From contig CACMND010000008.1 of NCBI GenBank assembly GCA_902614975.1, positions 1 to 55,306 of the forward strand: a stretch of 55,306 nucleotides of DNA, in the 5' to 3' direction. Shown one piece after another: positions 42,257 to 50,980 of the stretch (the stretch's first letter is position 1; the number at the start of each line of letters is the position of its first letter). Both the position numbers and the translations under genes were made by a program. The DNA comes from an uncultured Pelagibacteraceae bacterium (GTDB lineage Bacteria > Pseudomonadota > Alphaproteobacteria > Pelagibacterales > Pelagibacteraceae). The notes under the pieces were generated by a model. The model saw only the letters and a program-made list of their open reading frames with translations. It was not told the DNA's origin and ran no database searches.

Positions 42257-44848
42257 ATGAAATTATCTGAATTATTTCAGCAAAATGGCTTTGATTTAGG
42301 AAGTCTAAAAGAATCTTTTGGACTAATAGATGGAATATCAGAGCACATAATAGCTGCAAGTGATGAAGTTTTAGCAAAGCAGCATCAAATTTCAGAAAAC
42401 ATTTATTTTTTAATTAAAGGCAAAGCTACATTTACCAAGTATTTTGAAACAAAATCTATAACCTTTGCAAAAATAACAAAGCCTGCAACACCATTAGGTA
42501 TATCTGGACTTAATCAACCCAATAGATTTATGGGTGAAATATTTATTGAAGGTGGAACAGAATATATCTCGATAAAACTAGATGATTTAAGAGATTTACA
42601 ACAAAAAAATAGTAAACTTATATCAACATTATACTCAGCAATTTCTTTTTTTTCTTTCCAACTGCTTGTCTCTTCAAGAAATTTAAACACTTTGTATAAA
42701 GATGATGAAATACAAATTTCTCCAGGCATCCCATCAGAAAAAAGTATTACAAATATACATAGAATTAAATCTGCTACTTTTTTTTCAACACTTACTGATA
42801 ATGACTTAGAAAAGTTTATTAAATTAGGTAATATTAAGATGTATTCATCAAATCAATATATAGTTAAAGAGGGAGACGTTTCTAAAGGTTTAAAGATATT
42901 ATTAAGTGGTAAAGTTGATGGCTTATTCCACAACTTTATTAATGGAAAAATAAGAAGAAATTTTAGAACTCTAACTAGAGCTGGTATTGCGCTAACTTTA
43001 TCTTCAGGGAAAGGAGATTTTTTTAATCCATACACAATTAAATCTACTAGGGATACAAAAGTTTTACATATTTCTAACGAAGCACTTGAAAATCTGATTA
43101 TTTCTGACCCAGAATTATCAATAAAGATTTTCAAAAGACAATTGTGGCAGTTAGGACGTTTTCAACAAAGTGCAACTGGTCTGACAAAATATTCAGCGGA
43201 AAACGAATTAGAATTTGTTAATTTATTATTGAAAGATAATACTGCAAGAATACCTGCTAGTTCTAAGTTATATAGTATTCCACATTTATTGAAGAGTACT
43301 CATACTTACGCAATGGCATTTGATGTGGTTTACGAACTACTTATTAAAGGAAATGAAATAGAAAAATCATTATCTAGTTTAATAAAAGATACTTTAAATA
43401 ATTTAGAAAGAGAGTCTCGTTTCCACAGCCAATTAAATATTATTTATAATAGAGTTTCAAATTCTTCTAGTAATTCAGATAAAACAAAATTAAGAGAATT
43501 AACCAATTCAAATTTCACCAAAGCTTTTGATAATGTTAAATATGTAATTAAGGGTTGGGAAAATTTGCCAGATGAACCAACAAATATTTTTTTCTACAAT
43601 CACTTAGCAGCTATAGATGATAATCAGCTTGCAAATGGGCATTCGTTTTCAATCGACAGTCATTTCATCAGTTCAAAAATTTTATATCCAAAATATAACG
43701 ATGGAGGCCAACGTATCGTTAGAACAAGTCGGAACACAGAATTTTGGAGATATAATTACTATGAAAATTTAGATTACATTTTTGTTCATACCCCAGAGTC
43801 TGATAAGTTGGACGAAAGCGAAGAGGAAAAGAAATTAAGAAAACAAAAGCTTTTTGACGAAGCTCAAAAGGTATTTAATCAAAAACAACCGATTGTAATT
43901 GCGCCCGAAGGAACATCAGAAACAGAAGATAATAAAACAATAACATCTCCAGGACCATTTAAAGCTGGAGCATTTAACCTTGCTTTTAAACTTAATCCAA
44001 AACCAAAACTTATTCCAATTGCCCTTGCTAATTTTGATTATCCAGTTTCTAAAACAATATATTCAGCAGTTATTAAGGAGCCAATAACTATAAGTGATCA
44101 TGTCAAAGATCCAGAAAATCAAGAGGAAATGAAAAGCTTCTTAGAAAATTACAGAACCAAATTTAGATCTTATGTAGAAGAAGCTATTGATTTAGCTAAA
44201 AATGTTCAAGACAATATAGATAAAATAGAAAATTTGAAAACTAATGTAAATTTAGTTAGTCCAGTTGAAGAAGAGTTTGAACTCGATGTTAGAGAATTAG
44301 AACATAATTCTTTTCAACAGACGAAAACAAATAACAGTGTTGCCTTGTATGGAAGTTCAACTTTTAAAATGTGGGATAATGCTAAAAATGATTTATCAAT
44401 AAATAATCTTTATAATTTAGGTTTTGGGGGTTCAACTTTAGTATCTTGTAGACGATATTTTGATAGACTGGTTGCTCCTTTAAACCCATCCAATCTTTTC
44501 TTTTATGCTGGAGATAATGATATTGGTTATGGAATGGATAGTGATGAATTGTTAAAAGAATTTTTATTATTTTCTAATCAAGTTGAAGAAAAACTACCAA
44601 GAGCAAAATGTTTTTTTATATCTATTAAGCCTAGTCCTTTTAGAAGGGATCTTATGACAACAATTTTAGATGCTAATTCAAAGATAAAAAAACACTTAAC
44701 CAATTTAAAAATGTGGGATTATGTTGATATTACAACACCCATGATAAATGCTGGTTATGATAAGTTTTACGATGAAGATCCACTACATATGAACGAACTT
44801 GGATATAGTTTGTTAAGTAAGCTTGTAAGAGACAAAATTTACAATTAA
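42257..44848 (+). CDS. Multidomain protein: two cyclic-nucleotide-binding-like domains, PlsC acyltransferase, SGNH hydrolase
   Basis: 863 residues, no signal peptide or clear membrane helix. Residues ~15-145 and ~175-315 are two cNMP-binding-like beta-rolls (ISENIYFLIKGKATFT; GDVSKGLKILLSGKVDG). After a helical linker comes an acyltransferase: HX4D motif H448/D453 in NHLAAIDD, and PEGTS at 550-554, followed by GPFKAGAFNLAFKLN. Residues ~690-863 form an SGNH/GDSL hydrolase: G699-S700-S701, the Gly block NLGFGGST, GDND at 752-755 and DPLH at 841-844. It suggests a ligand-gated lipid-remodelling enzyme with acyl transfer and hydrolysis in one chain. Substrate unknown; I know no named family with this order. 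Confidence 0.85.
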   Translation: MKLSELFQQNGFDLGSLKESFGLIDGISEHIIAASDEVLAKQHQISENIYFLIKGKATFTKYFETKSITFAKITKPATPLGISGLNQPNRFMGEIFIEGGTEYISIKLDDLRDLQQKNSKLISTLYSAISFFSFQLLVSSRNLNTLYKDDEIQISPGIPSEKSITNIHRIKSATFFSTLTDNDLEKFIKLGNIKMYSSNQYIVKEGDVSKGLKILLSGKVDGLFHNFINGKIRRNFRTLTRAGIALTLSSGKGDFFNPYTIKSTRDTKVLHISNEALENLIISDPELSIKIFKRQLWQLGRFQQSATGLTKYSAENELEFVNLLLKDNTARIPASSKLYSIPHLLKSTHTYAMAFDVVYELLIKGNEIEKSLSSLIKDTLNNLERESRFHSQLNIIYNRVSNSSSNSDKTKLRELTNSNFTKAFDNVKYVIKGWENLPDEPTNIFFYNHLAAIDDNQLANGHSFSIDSHFISSKILYPKYNDGGQRIVRTSRNTEFWRYNYYENLDYIFVHTPESDKLDESEEEKKLRKQKLFDEAQKVFNQKQPIVIAPEGTSETEDNKTITSPGPFKAGAFNLAFKLNPKPKLIPIALANFDYPVSKTIYSAVIKEPITISDHVKDPENQEEMKSFLENYRTKFRSYVEEAIDLAKNVQDNIDKIENLKTNVNLVSPVEEEFELDVRELEHNSFQQTKTNNSVALYGSSTFKMWDNAKNDLSINNLYNLGFGGSTLVSCRRYFDRLVAPLNPSNLFFYAGDNDIGYGMDSDELLKEFLLFSNQVEEKLPRAKCFFISIKPSPFRRDLMTTILDANSKIKKHLTNLKMWDYVDITTPMINAGYDKFYDEDPLHMNELGYSLLSKLVRDKIYN

Positions 44849-44856
44849 TATTTTTA

Positions 44857-45408
44857 ATGAGTTTTAAAAAATATCTATGGAAATGTAGATTGTTAGTCCT
44901 CAATACGCCTAATTACAGTCATCCAGAATATAAAAGATCAAAAGATTTGTATCAAAAAGAAATTAAAGGCTTTCACAAAAGATATATAAAATTAGTTACA
45001 AAATTAGACAAATCAAAAAAATTTAAAGTTACTTTAATTGGTTTTGATGGCACAAAAAAAATTGAGTTAGATAAAATATATACAAAAAAAATCTTTGAAA
45101 TAGTCGATAAAATGCCAATGAATAAACTAATCAAAGATAAAAAATTTAAACCCTTAAATCTTTCTTTATTTTCAGATTATAAACCAGAGACAACCTTAAA
45201 AGGCTTAGGTTTTAAAGATAAGGAAAAAGCATTGTTTACTGTTTCAGCTATAAAAAAAAGACCAATAAAATATCAAGTAAATGTTATTGCAACTATGCTA
45301 GGTAGAGCAAAAAATCATCCAAATAAAACAAATGATATGAATGATGCTATAATAGTTTTTAAAAAATGGATGGAAAATTACAAATCAAATAAAAAAAATG
45401 AAAAATAA
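44857..45408 (+). CDS. DUF4174-like protein with an added C-terminal domain
   Basis: 183 residues. The first ~95 residues fit DUF4174: YLWKCRLLVLNTPNYSHPEY, then KFKVTLIGFDGTKK and KKIFEIVDKMPMN. Residues ~105-178 are a second, helical, Lys-rich module (KALFTVSAIKKRPIKYQVNV ... HPNKTNDMNDAIIVFKKWMENYK). Unlike typical DUF4174 proteins it has no signal peptide visible at this start. It follows the multidomain gene by 8 bases and overlaps the first pilin gene by 11, so it may be in that operon. Confidence 0.7.
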   Translation: MSFKKYLWKCRLLVLNTPNYSHPEYKRSKDLYQKEIKGFHKRYIKLVTKLDKSKKFKVTLIGFDGTKKIELDKIYTKKIFEIVDKMPMNKLIKDKKFKPLNLSLFSDYKPETTLKGLGFKDKEKALFTVSAIKKRPIKYQVNVIATMLGRAKNHPNKTNDMNDAIIVFKKWMENYKSNKKNEK

Positions 45409-45919
45409 AGGCTTCACTCTAATAGAACTTTTAGTTGTTGTAGCAATAATTGGAATTTTAGCTGCTGTAGGTGTAGTTGCTTATAGCGGGTATACAAGTG
45501 GTGCAAAAATTGCAGCAACAAAGTCAAATCATGCAACTATATTTAAAATGGTAGCAGCTAAATCTGCATTATGCAGTGTTGGTGAACCAATAAAATATAA
45601 TGACATAAATGGTAATGAGAAGACAGCGAACTGTCCTATGAACATTGATAATTTTATTAGTTATATGAATCAAACAGTTTACGGAATGAACTGGACAAGT
45701 CCTTTTTATGGAAGTAATCCACCTTACGGCTCTTGGTGTAAATTAAATGTTACAAACTGTAATCCACCAGGTTACATGACTGCATGTCCTTCACATGTTG
45801 AGCAGGGTGGTTATCTATCAATATTTAAATTAAACTCTACGACAATAAAAGTTTGCTCAAATTTAGGAAATAGCACAGGTAAAACTCAATATATTGAAAA
45901 TGAAATATCATTTGAATAA
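45398..45919 (+). CDS. Type IV pilin-like protein 1
   Basis: 173 residues. Type III leader MKNKG cut before FTLIELLVVVAIIGILAAVG with Glu5 in the mature chain, then a soluble domain with seven Cys. First of three tandem pilin-like genes that share a nearly identical N-terminal ~37 residues but unrelated heads. Assembles through the pilus/pseudopilus machinery, which is not in this window. Its 3' end overlaps pilin 2. Confidence 0.9.
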   Translation: MKNKGFTLIELLVVVAIIGILAAVGVVAYSGYTSGAKIAATKSNHATIFKMVAAKSALCSVGEPIKYNDINGNEKTANCPMNIDNFISYMNQTVYGMNWTSPFYGSNPPYGSWCKLNVTNCNPPGYMTACPSHVEQGGYLSIFKLNSTTIKVCSNLGNSTGKTQYIENEISFE

Positions 45920-46448
45920 AAAAGGTTTCACCCTAATTGAACTTTTAGTAGTTGTAGCTATCATAGGTATTTTAGCTGCAGTAGGAGTAGTTGCTTATAG
46001 TGGGTATACAAGTGGTGCAAAAATTTCTGTTGTAAAAGCAAATCACAAAACGGTAAAAAATTATATAATTAATGAAATTAATAAATGCTATAATCTAGAT
46101 ATAGAATTTGATTCAATAACAAACAAAAGTTATCAGAGTAATCCAAGCACTAATTGCTCAACTAATAGAAATTGTTCTAATCTAAAAAGCAGTGGTAGTC
46201 CAAAAGGTAATCCAGGTGCATATTTTGATACTGCAAAATGTCCTTTTGAATATTATTCTTTAATTTCAAACCCTTTTGAAAATAATAGTAATGCTTTTGT
46301 CTCGAGTTATGCAATACCTCCTACAGATAAAGTTGGTTATACGTATATGAATTTTGATGGAGCAACAGGAAGTGGATATAAAATATCAACTAGATTTGGA
46401 CCTGGAAGCAATGATATTATTACCGAAACAATTCCAGTACCTGATTAA
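45900..46448 (+). CDS. Type IV pilin-like protein 2
   Basis: 182 residues from the ATG at 45900; an in-frame TTG at 45894 would add two residues. Leader MKYHLNKKG then FTLIELLVVVAIIGILAAVG, Glu5 kept. The soluble domain has about five Cys and a Gly/Ser/Asn-rich centre (SSGSPKGNPGAYFDTAKCPF). It overlaps pilin 1 by 20 bases and lies 5 bases before pilin 3. The first ~110 coding bases closely copy those of its neighbours, so the trio arose by duplication with head divergence. Confidence 0.9.
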   Translation: MKYHLNKKGFTLIELLVVVAIIGILAAVGVVAYSGYTSGAKISVVKANHKTVKNYIINEINKCYNLDIEFDSITNKSYQSNPSTNCSTNRNCSNLKSSGSPKGNPGAYFDTAKCPFEYYSLISNPFENNSNAFVSSYAIPPTDKVGYTYMNFDGATGSGYKISTRFGPGSNDIITETIPVPD

Positions 46449-46453
46449 ATAAA

Positions 46454-46990
46454 ATGAAAAATAAAGGCTTTACCTTAATAGAACTTTTAGTCGTAGTAGC
46501 CATCATAGGTATTCTAGCTGCGGTAGGTGTAGTTGCTTATAGCGGTTATACTGCTAGCGCTAAAAAAAAGACTGTATTATCAAATTACAACATGATTAAA
46601 AAATATATTACTTCAGAGTTCATGAAATGTGAAATTGGAGGTGAGATATTAGCAAAAGAAAAACATTTATCTGATCCCTCAAAATATAGGGGTTGGAGTG
46701 ATTGGGGATGTACAAGGATACCTGGAAATCAATATAATGCAAAATTCGTTTATGTTGGAGGTGCAATAATATCGTATCTTCATAATCATGAAGAAGATTT
46801 TGGTATTACCAATCCATTTGATCCATCAAATGCTGTCCCAGTAAATCAAAATGGAAGTTGCCCTACAGTTGCTAATGTTGGAAGAATTAATGTCCATTTA
46901 GATGAAAATCAAAACAAAATTCTTCTTTGTGTAAGATATGGAACTGATGCTAACGATATAATTCAAGAAACAATGGATAATCCTTATTAA
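46454..46990 (+). CDS. Type IV pilin-like protein 3
   Basis: 178 residues with leader MKNKG, FTLIELLVVVAIIGILAAVG and a soluble head with four Cys, different again from the other two. The near-identical N-terminus and DNA-level repeat show common origin. Its stop overlaps the ATG of a small membrane protein by one base. Possible jobs are DNA uptake, surface attachment or protein secretion; no pilus ATPase or prepilin peptidase is in this window. Confidence 0.9.
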   Translation: MKNKGFTLIELLVVVAIIGILAAVGVVAYSGYTASAKKKTVLSNYNMIKKYITSEFMKCEIGGEILAKEKHLSDPSKYRGWSDWGCTRIPGNQYNAKFVYVGGAIISYLHNHEEDFGITNPFDPSNAVPVNQNGSCPTVANVGRINVHLDENQNKILLCVRYGTDANDIIQETMDNPY

Positions 46991-47187
46991 TGATTGAATT
47001 TTTATTTAAAGTATCACTATTAATTCTTGGTTTAATAGTAATCAGATTTGGCATTATACAGATTAGAAAATACAAAAAGGGAGAAATTAGATCAAAGAAT
47101 AATATTTTTAGTCAAATTTCATTTTTAATTTTCTTTGCTGCAATTATAGGGTTAGTTATTTATTCAATTTTAGGCTTACTTGAGTAA
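46990..47187 (+). CDS. Small two-helix membrane protein coupled to pilin 3
   Basis: 65 residues: helix 1 FLFKVSLLILGLIVIRFGI, basic linker IRKYKKGEIRSKNN, helix 2 ISFLIFFAAIIGLVIYSIL. The ATG overlaps the pilin 3 stop (TAATG), so its translation is coupled. Could be a pilus accessory by position; no family recognised. Confidence 0.8.
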   Translation: MIEFLFKVSLLILGLIVIRFGIIQIRKYKKGEIRSKNNIFSQISFLIFFAAIIGLVIYSILGLLE

Positions 47188-47237
47188 GCTAATTTATCTC
47201 ATATTATAATTTTAAAATTCCAATAAAGAGCTTGATT

Positions 47238-48665
47238 ATGAAAAGAATTATCTTCGTTTTTCTCAGTATTTTATCTGTATTTAGTTATGCAAATGCTAAA
47301 GATTTTTTCCTAAATATAACTGATCAAATAGCAGAAAATGAGTTTAGATTAAGCTATGGAGTTTCAGTTACTGATGTTAACAAAGATAATAAATATGATT
47401 TTGTAGTAACTGGTTTTGGTTTCAAAAATTTAGCCCTCTCTTACAAAGATGGAAAATTAATAAATATTGTAAATGAAAAAATATTTACAGATGAAGAAAG
47501 AAGAACAATTGGTGTAGCAGCATGTGATATCGATCAAGATGGTTATGAAGAAATATATTTTTTAAACACTGATACATATAGTGGATCAAAAATTTATTCT
47601 GATCGACTAATAGATTTAAATAACAATAAATTTGAAGATTTATTTGAAAAGGAAATCAATCAAAGTGAATTAAACTTAACAGCAGGAAGATCAGTAGTTT
47701 GTGTAGATAGAAATGGTGATGGGGCATATGGTATTTATGTTGCAAATTATGGAGGTCCCACTAGATTTTATGAATTAATTAGAGATAGAATAAAAGACCA
47801 AGCTAAATCATTATCAATTGATAAAATTACTGGAGGTAGAGCTATTGTGTCAGGACACATTCTTTCAGATAGATCAGATATTTTTGCTGCAAATGAAAGA
47901 GGAGATAACTTTTTATATTATAATTCTAAAGGTTCATTCCAAGATGTAGCTAAAGAGTATGCAGTTCAAGATAGATTTGAAAATGGTAGAGGAACAGCTC
48001 TAAGTGACCTTTTGTATAGAGGAAGATTAGATATTTTATCTTCAAACTGGAATGGTATGCATAGAGCATACGTTTTAGACGGTGATAAGTTTAAAGATAT
48101 ATCAACATCTCCATACAATGATCCTACAAAAATCAGAACAGTCATTTCTGCTGACTTTGATAATGACGGATACGATGAAATTTTCATGAATAATATTGGA
48201 GAACCAAATAAACTTTTTAAAGTTTTAGAAGGCGGAGTATTTAAAGAAATTAAAATGGAAAATGGTTTAGAGACAGTTGGTCTTGGAACTGGAGCAGCTG
48301 TTGCGGATGTAGATGGTGATGGAATTTTAGAATTATTAGTTTCACATGGTGAGTCAGGGTTTCAACCATTAACTTTATATAAAGCAGATATACAAAACTT
48401 TAATTATCTGCGTATTAAACCCCTTAATCAATTTGGAGCTCCCGCAAGAGGTGCAACAGTAACAATGAAATCCAATAAAAGAATTCATTCAAAAACAATA
48501 GATGCAGGCTCAGGTTATCTCTGTCAGATGGAACCAGTAGCTCATTATGGGATAAGAGATGGTGAAAAAAACTTTAAAGTTGAAATAAAATGGACTGATG
48601 GATCAATAGAAACATTTGATATTGATGAATTAAATAAAACTTACGAATTTAGACAAAAATTATAG
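47238..48665 (+). CDS. Exported FG-GAP/VCBS repeat protein with an ASPIC/UnbV-type C-terminus
   Basis: 475 residues from the ATG at 47238, which has AAAGAG upstream; a TTG six bases earlier is an alternative. Signal peptide about 1-20 (FVFLSILSVFSYANAK). The body has repeated Ca-binding loops: DVNKDNKYD, DIDQDGYEE, DRNGDGAYG, DFDNDGYDE and DVDGDGILE, a beta-propeller of FG-GAP repeats. The end (FGAPARGATVTMKS, VEIKWTDGSIETF) matches ASPIC/UnbV, as in CRTAC1-like secreted proteins. Likely extracellular adhesin or Ca-dependent surface protein. Confidence 0.88.
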   Translation: MKRIIFVFLSILSVFSYANAKDFFLNITDQIAENEFRLSYGVSVTDVNKDNKYDFVVTGFGFKNLALSYKDGKLINIVNEKIFTDEERRTIGVAACDIDQDGYEEIYFLNTDTYSGSKIYSDRLIDLNNNKFEDLFEKEINQSELNLTAGRSVVCVDRNGDGAYGIYVANYGGPTRFYELIRDRIKDQAKSLSIDKITGGRAIVSGHILSDRSDIFAANERGDNFLYYNSKGSFQDVAKEYAVQDRFENGRGTALSDLLYRGRLDILSSNWNGMHRAYVLDGDKFKDISTSPYNDPTKIRTVISADFDNDGYDEIFMNNIGEPNKLFKVLEGGVFKEIKMENGLETVGLGTGAAVADVDGDGILELLVSHGESGFQPLTLYKADIQNFNYLRIKPLNQFGAPARGATVTMKSNKRIHSKTIDAGSGYLCQMEPVAHYGIRDGEKNFKVEIKWTDGSIETFDIDELNKTYEFRQKL

Positions 48666-48723
48666 GACAATACTACTCATTATATAGTGTTGAAAAATTA
48701 CAAAGCTTTTATATATCAACGAT

Positions 48724-48867
48724 ATGACAATTTGTTCTTTATCATTATTAGCATTATTAGTTTCAGGAATTGTAATGTATCTTTTTAGAGAACCATCTGA
48801 GGAAGAAATAAAAAAATTTAATAGTAAAACTCAAGACCAAAGTAACTGGTCAAATATGGGTTTTTAA
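48724..48867 (+). CDS. Small single-helix membrane protein
   Basis: A 47-residue frame: MTICSLSLLALLVSGIVMYL as a helix, then an acidic tail EPSEEEIKKFNSK and QDQSNWSNMGF. It fills the gap between the FG-GAP gene and the next secreted protein, with no competing frame. Function unknown. Confidence 0.55.
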   Translation: MTICSLSLLALLVSGIVMYLFREPSEEEIKKFNSKTQDQSNWSNMGF

Positions 48868-48878
48868 ATCATTAATTA

Positions 48879-49580
48879 ATGTACAGTATTAAAAATATAC
48901 TTAGTCTTATTATATTTGTTATTTTTTTTTCAATTCCGATAAATTCAGTAAATTCTCAAGAAAAAAACTATTATCAAGATATCGTTAATGATTGGAATAA
49001 AATTTTCCCAGACAGAAATAGAAATGCAGCAGGTCCTAAATTTTTTAAATATATAATTGATAAAGATATCTCTTATGAAGATTTTGTTGAATATAATAAA
49101 CTATATTGTGCGGTATCAGGTTCTTTAATAAGTCCAAATGCAGTACCAGAATATGTTTATTTGAGTGAAAACAATACGGGTAAGAAAATATGTGGTGAAT
49201 ATTATAGATGCTGCATTCCATGTTCCTGTGATTTAATGAAATATTCAAAAACAACTAAAATGAAACATAAATTTAAAGGCATAGAAAAAGAATTTTATGT
49301 TTTCACAATTGAAAATCCTTGTGGGAAAACAGATTTTCCTGAAAGGGTAAACAAAAAATATTTTTGCAATGGCAATGATTTAGATACGAAACAAGTTTCA
49401 GTAGTAGATGGAAAACTGGTGATTGGTTTATTACACAAAGCCAAAACCTGTACTCAATATAAAGTTAATGCCATAGACAGGCACCAAGTGACAGGAAGAT
49501 ATTGTACGCTTAGAAACAACACTCCATTAGATCAGCTTCAGTCAGGTATGGGAGATATATTCATTAAACTTGCAAGATAA
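48879..49580 (+). CDS. Secreted cysteine-rich protein of unknown function
   Basis: 233 residues with a signal peptide (about 1-26, NSVNSQ) and roughly ten Cys in the mature part, concentrated in CGEYYRCCIPCSCDLMKY and later NPCGKTD, YFCNG, KTCTQY, RYCTLR. Such density predicts several disulfides or a metal cluster in the periplasm. It also contains ITKA-free plain stretches with no transmembrane segment. I do not recognise the family. It stands 11 bases after the micro-gene. Confidence 0.8.
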   Translation: MYSIKNILSLIIFVIFFSIPINSVNSQEKNYYQDIVNDWNKIFPDRNRNAAGPKFFKYIIDKDISYEDFVEYNKLYCAVSGSLISPNAVPEYVYLSENNTGKKICGEYYRCCIPCSCDLMKYSKTTKMKHKFKGIEKEFYVFTIENPCGKTDFPERVNKKYFCNGNDLDTKQVSVVDGKLVIGLLHKAKTCTQYKVNAIDRHQVTGRYCTLRNNTPLDQLQSGMGDIFIKLAR

Positions 49581-49604
49581 CACCAAGATTATATATTCAT
49601 CAAA

Positions 49605-49874
49605 ATGGTATTGTATAACGAAAAAATTAAACACCTTAGTTGTTCAGATCTAAGGGTATTTTTGAAAAGATTGGTCAAAGATAAGATAGAAAAAGAGTGG
49701 ACCGAGGACTTCATTGATAATATGAACCTCGTAATAATCCCTAGAATGACAATAAAAAGACGTTATGAGAATAAGGGTATAGATATGTCAAGACTGATTG
49801 ATAATCCTACCTACTATCAGCATGTCAAAAAGAGTGTCGACTCCAGAGGCAATCTTGAATTTAAAGATCGATAA
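49605..49874 (+). CDS. Unrecognised 89-residue protein of unusual composition
   Basis: 89 residues, helical and charged, beginning MVLYNEKIKHLSCSDLRVFL. No signal or membrane segment. G+C is clearly higher than around it (GTC, CTC, AGG, GAG codons), as with the orphan at 32754. Possibly acquired, perhaps from a phage, though no phage neighbours are present. No ribosome binding site is obvious. Confidence 0.65.
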   Translation: MVLYNEKIKHLSCSDLRVFLKRLVKDKIEKEWTEDFIDNMNLVIIPRMTIKRRYENKGIDMSRLIDNPTYYQHVKKSVDSRGNLEFKDR

Positions 49875-49962
49875 TTTTTTTTCCGATACGCCAATTTAAT
49901 CCCTAGCACTGCATTCATATTTTCTATAAGCTGTTTAAAAAAAACAAACTTAAGAGGGAAAT

Positions 49963-50937
49963 ATGAACAAATATTTTAAGATAATTGTTGTTTTATTATC
50001 GTCTCTATTTCTAAGTTTCTCAGCAAATTCAACTGAAGTAAAATTTGGACACGTAGGAAAACCTGGATCTTTATTTTCTGCATCAGTTGATCATTTTGCT
50101 AAACTTGCAAATGAGAGATTAGGCAGCAAAGGAAAAGTAACTGTTTTTGGTTCTTCGCAACTTGGTAAAGACAAACAAGGAATGCAAAAACTAAAATTAG
50201 GTACAGTTAACATGTGGTTACCTTCATCAGTAATGGCATCTATTCATGATGAGTTTGGTGTATTTGATATGCCTTTCATTATTAAAGACAGAAAACACAT
50301 GAATAAAGTTGAAAGCCAAGTTTTACCAGGAATGTTTAAAAATCTTGAAGATAAAACTGGATACAAAGTTATTGCTGTTTGGGAAAATGGATTTAGACAT
50401 ATCACAAACAACACTAGACCAATTAACACTCCAGGTGACTTAAAAGGAATTAAATTAAGAACACCTAAATCAAAATGGAGAGTTAAAATGTTCCAATCAT
50501 ATGGTGCAAACCCAACTCCAATGTCTTTCTCAGAAGTATTTACTGCTTTGAAAACAGGAACAATGGATGGACAAGAAAACCCATATGCTCAGATTGCTAG
50601 TGCTAAATTCCAAGAAGTTCAAAAATATTTATCAATTACAGGTCACGTTTATACTCCTGCTTATGTAACAGTACATAAAGACCACTGGAGCAAACTACCT
50701 GCAGATGTACAAAGTATTTTAGAGCAAGCAGCAAAAGATACACAAAAATTTGTGTACGCTGAAGCCGCTAATCTTGAAAAATCTTTATTGGGAGTAATCA
50801 AATCAGCTGGAGTTCAAGTTAACGAAGCTGACAAAGGTGCTTTCATTAGTGCAAGTAAAGGAATATACGATCAATTCGCGTCTGAAGTACCAACTGGTGG
50901 TGCGTTAATTGATAAAGTATCGTCTTTAGCAAATTAA
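49963..50937 (+). CDS. dctP: TRAP transporter solute-binding protein (DctP type)
   Basis: 324 residues with a signal peptide (about 1-23, FSANSTEV), then a DctP fold: VKFGHVGKPGSLFSASVDHFAKLANERLG, LKLGTVNMWLPSS, GIKLRTPKSKWRVKMFQSYGANPTPMSFSEVFTALKTGTMDGQENP, whose Arg in LRTPK normally clamps a carboxylate. GAGGG lies before the ATG. Together with dctQM it imports an organic acid at the expense of an ion gradient. Adjacent crotonase and CoA-transferase genes suggest a carboxylate catabolised as a CoA thioester. Confidence 0.93.
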   Translation: MNKYFKIIVVLLSSLFLSFSANSTEVKFGHVGKPGSLFSASVDHFAKLANERLGSKGKVTVFGSSQLGKDKQGMQKLKLGTVNMWLPSSVMASIHDEFGVFDMPFIIKDRKHMNKVESQVLPGMFKNLEDKTGYKVIAVWENGFRHITNNTRPINTPGDLKGIKLRTPKSKWRVKMFQSYGANPTPMSFSEVFTALKTGTMDGQENPYAQIASAKFQEVQKYLSITGHVYTPAYVTVHKDHWSKLPADVQSILEQAAKDTQKFVYAEAANLEKSLLGVIKSAGVQVNEADKGAFISASKGIYDQFASEVPTGGALIDKVSSLAN

Positions 50938-50949
50938 CTTAATTTGTAA

Positions 50950-50972
50950 CAGGCCCTCTACCAGAGGGCCTG
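50950..50972 (+). promoter_or_regulatory. GC-rich hairpin between dctP and dctQ
   Basis: A 10-bp perfect stem (CAGGCCCTCT / AGAGGGCCTG) with a 3-base loop, 12 bases after the dctP stop, followed by nine A and the dctQ ATG. No U-tract, so it is more likely a 3' stabiliser of the dctP message or a pause site that lets binding-protein output exceed that of the membrane subunits. Confidence 0.75.
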
Positions 50973-50980
50973 AAAAAAAA

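Noticed and set aside
45398..46990. CRISPR-like or mobile-element repeats over the pilin region
   Set aside because: The repeats are three coding 5' ends of ~110 bases with ~500-base spacing, explained by gene duplication.
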